Source: Nitrosomonadales bacterium
GTDB taxonomy: Bacteria > Pseudomonadota > Gammaproteobacteria > Burkholderiales > SG8-41
Assembly: GCA_009885185.1 (NCBI GenBank)
Contig: VFLF01000278.1
Span: forward strand, 1 to 5,632
DNA length: 5,632 nucleotides
Direction: 5' to 3'
The translations under genes and the position numbers were made by a program. The notes beneath the pieces are model-generated. The model searched no databases. It had not been told where the DNA came from and was given only the letters and a program-made list of their open reading frames with translations. Position 1 is the first letter of the stretch. The number at the start of each line of letters is the position of its first letter. Of this stretch, positions 5,228 through 5,632 are shown piece by piece.

Positions 5228-5632
5228 TCAGGTCACGCGGAAATTCTTGAACTGCCACGGATCGGATTCATCCACGTCCTCCGGAAACGGATGATGCCGG
5301 CCCCGCAGCGGGTTCCACTCGGTATAAACGCCGCGCACCTCGCCCAGATACGGATTGGCGACTTCGAGCACGCGCCGGAAATCCAGATCGTCCGGATCGA
5401 CGATGCCCGCGCGTGGATTTTCCATCGCCCACACCACGCCGCCCATCACACCCGCCGCGACCTGAATACTGGTGGCGTTGTTGTACGGCGCGAGCTTGCG
5501 CGCTTCGTGGACCGAGATCTGTGAGCCGAACCAATAGGCGCCGCGCTTGTGACCCATGAGAAGCGCACCGAGCTCGTCGACCCCGTCGAAAATCTCATCC
5601 ATCAGCACGCGGCGCTTCGCCTGCCCGATCCA
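5228..5632 (-). CDS. hss: Homospermidine synthase, C-terminal part (5' end outside window)
   Basis: The frame is open from the window edge to a TGA at 5228-5230, giving 134 C-terminal residues of a protein that is usually about 475-480 long. The enzyme makes the polyamine sym-homospermidine from putrescine (or spermidine plus putrescine) using NAD as a catalytic cofactor, and is related to saccharopine dehydrogenase. Diagnostic segments are GVDELGALLMGH, AYWFGSQISVHEARKLAPY, NNATSIQVAAGVMGGVVWA, ENPRAGIVDPDDLDFRRVL, PYLGEVRGVYTEWNPL and the end PEDVDESDPWQFKNF. The NAD-binding N-terminus is not in the window. The methyltransferase starts at or before its stop codon, so the two are probably one transcript. 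The GTG at 5608 is internal, since homology continues upstream of it. Confidence 0.92.
   Translation of the reverse strand, partial: WIGQAKRRVLMDEIFDGVDELGALLMGHKRGAYWFGSQISVHEARKLAPYNNATSIQVAAGVMGGVVWAMENPRAGIVDPDDLDFRRVLEVANPYLGEVRGVYTEWNPLRGRHHPFPEDVDESDPWQFKNFRVT

Overview
The window looks like a chromosomal core region of a moderately GC-rich proteobacterium, most probably a betaproteobacterium. That placement is an inference. It rests on the gene order methyltransferase - dapA - bamC - MBL-fold hydrolase, on the form of BamC (an early lipidated Cys and a PPLEIPPDL-type N-terminal tail), and on a DUF7931-like gene beside a cupin/RoxA-type gene. No phage, transposon, tRNA, rRNA or CRISPR was seen.

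Left part, plus strand (1-1424). The window opens inside the C-terminal part of a gene that resembles the winged-helix end of RoxA-like cupin/JmjC hydroxylases. It is followed at once by a small DUF7931-like protein gene. After a 170-nt gap with a good sigma70-type promoter comes a 151-aa lipoprotein. Its middle is four near-identical 11-residue repeats of the LEA/amphipathic-helix kind. A strong hairpin with T runs on both sides (1462-1498) closes this gene and the convergent minus-strand genes.

Right part, minus strand (5632 down to 1539). Read in the direction of transcription: the C-terminal 134 residues of homospermidine synthase; a small class I SAM-dependent methyltransferase starting about 5 nt after it (or overlapping it); a 142-nt gap with a candidate -10 box; dapA (4-hydroxy-tetrahydrodipicolinate synthase); bamC (outer-membrane Bam complex lipoprotein) 39 nt later; then a 140-nt spacer; and a YycJ-like MBL-fold hydrolase. 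dapA supplies diaminopimelate and lysine for peptidoglycan, and bamC serves outer-membrane protein assembly, so this is an envelope-growth gene group. The polyamine gene hss and its methyltransferase neighbour form a separate upstream unit.

The window is mostly ordinary housekeeping DNA. The most unusual structure is the bamC/MBL spacer. It holds a perfect 21-bp inverted repeat built from a 7-bp unit, with a longer one-sided heptad array (consensus AYYGYTY) in which all nine copies differ only by C/T transitions and every copy places a stop codon on the bamC-sense strand. Smaller curiosities are the hendecad lipoprotein, a 9-bp in-frame repeat in the methyltransferase N-terminus, and two promoters sharing a GGTASAATGCRCG core.
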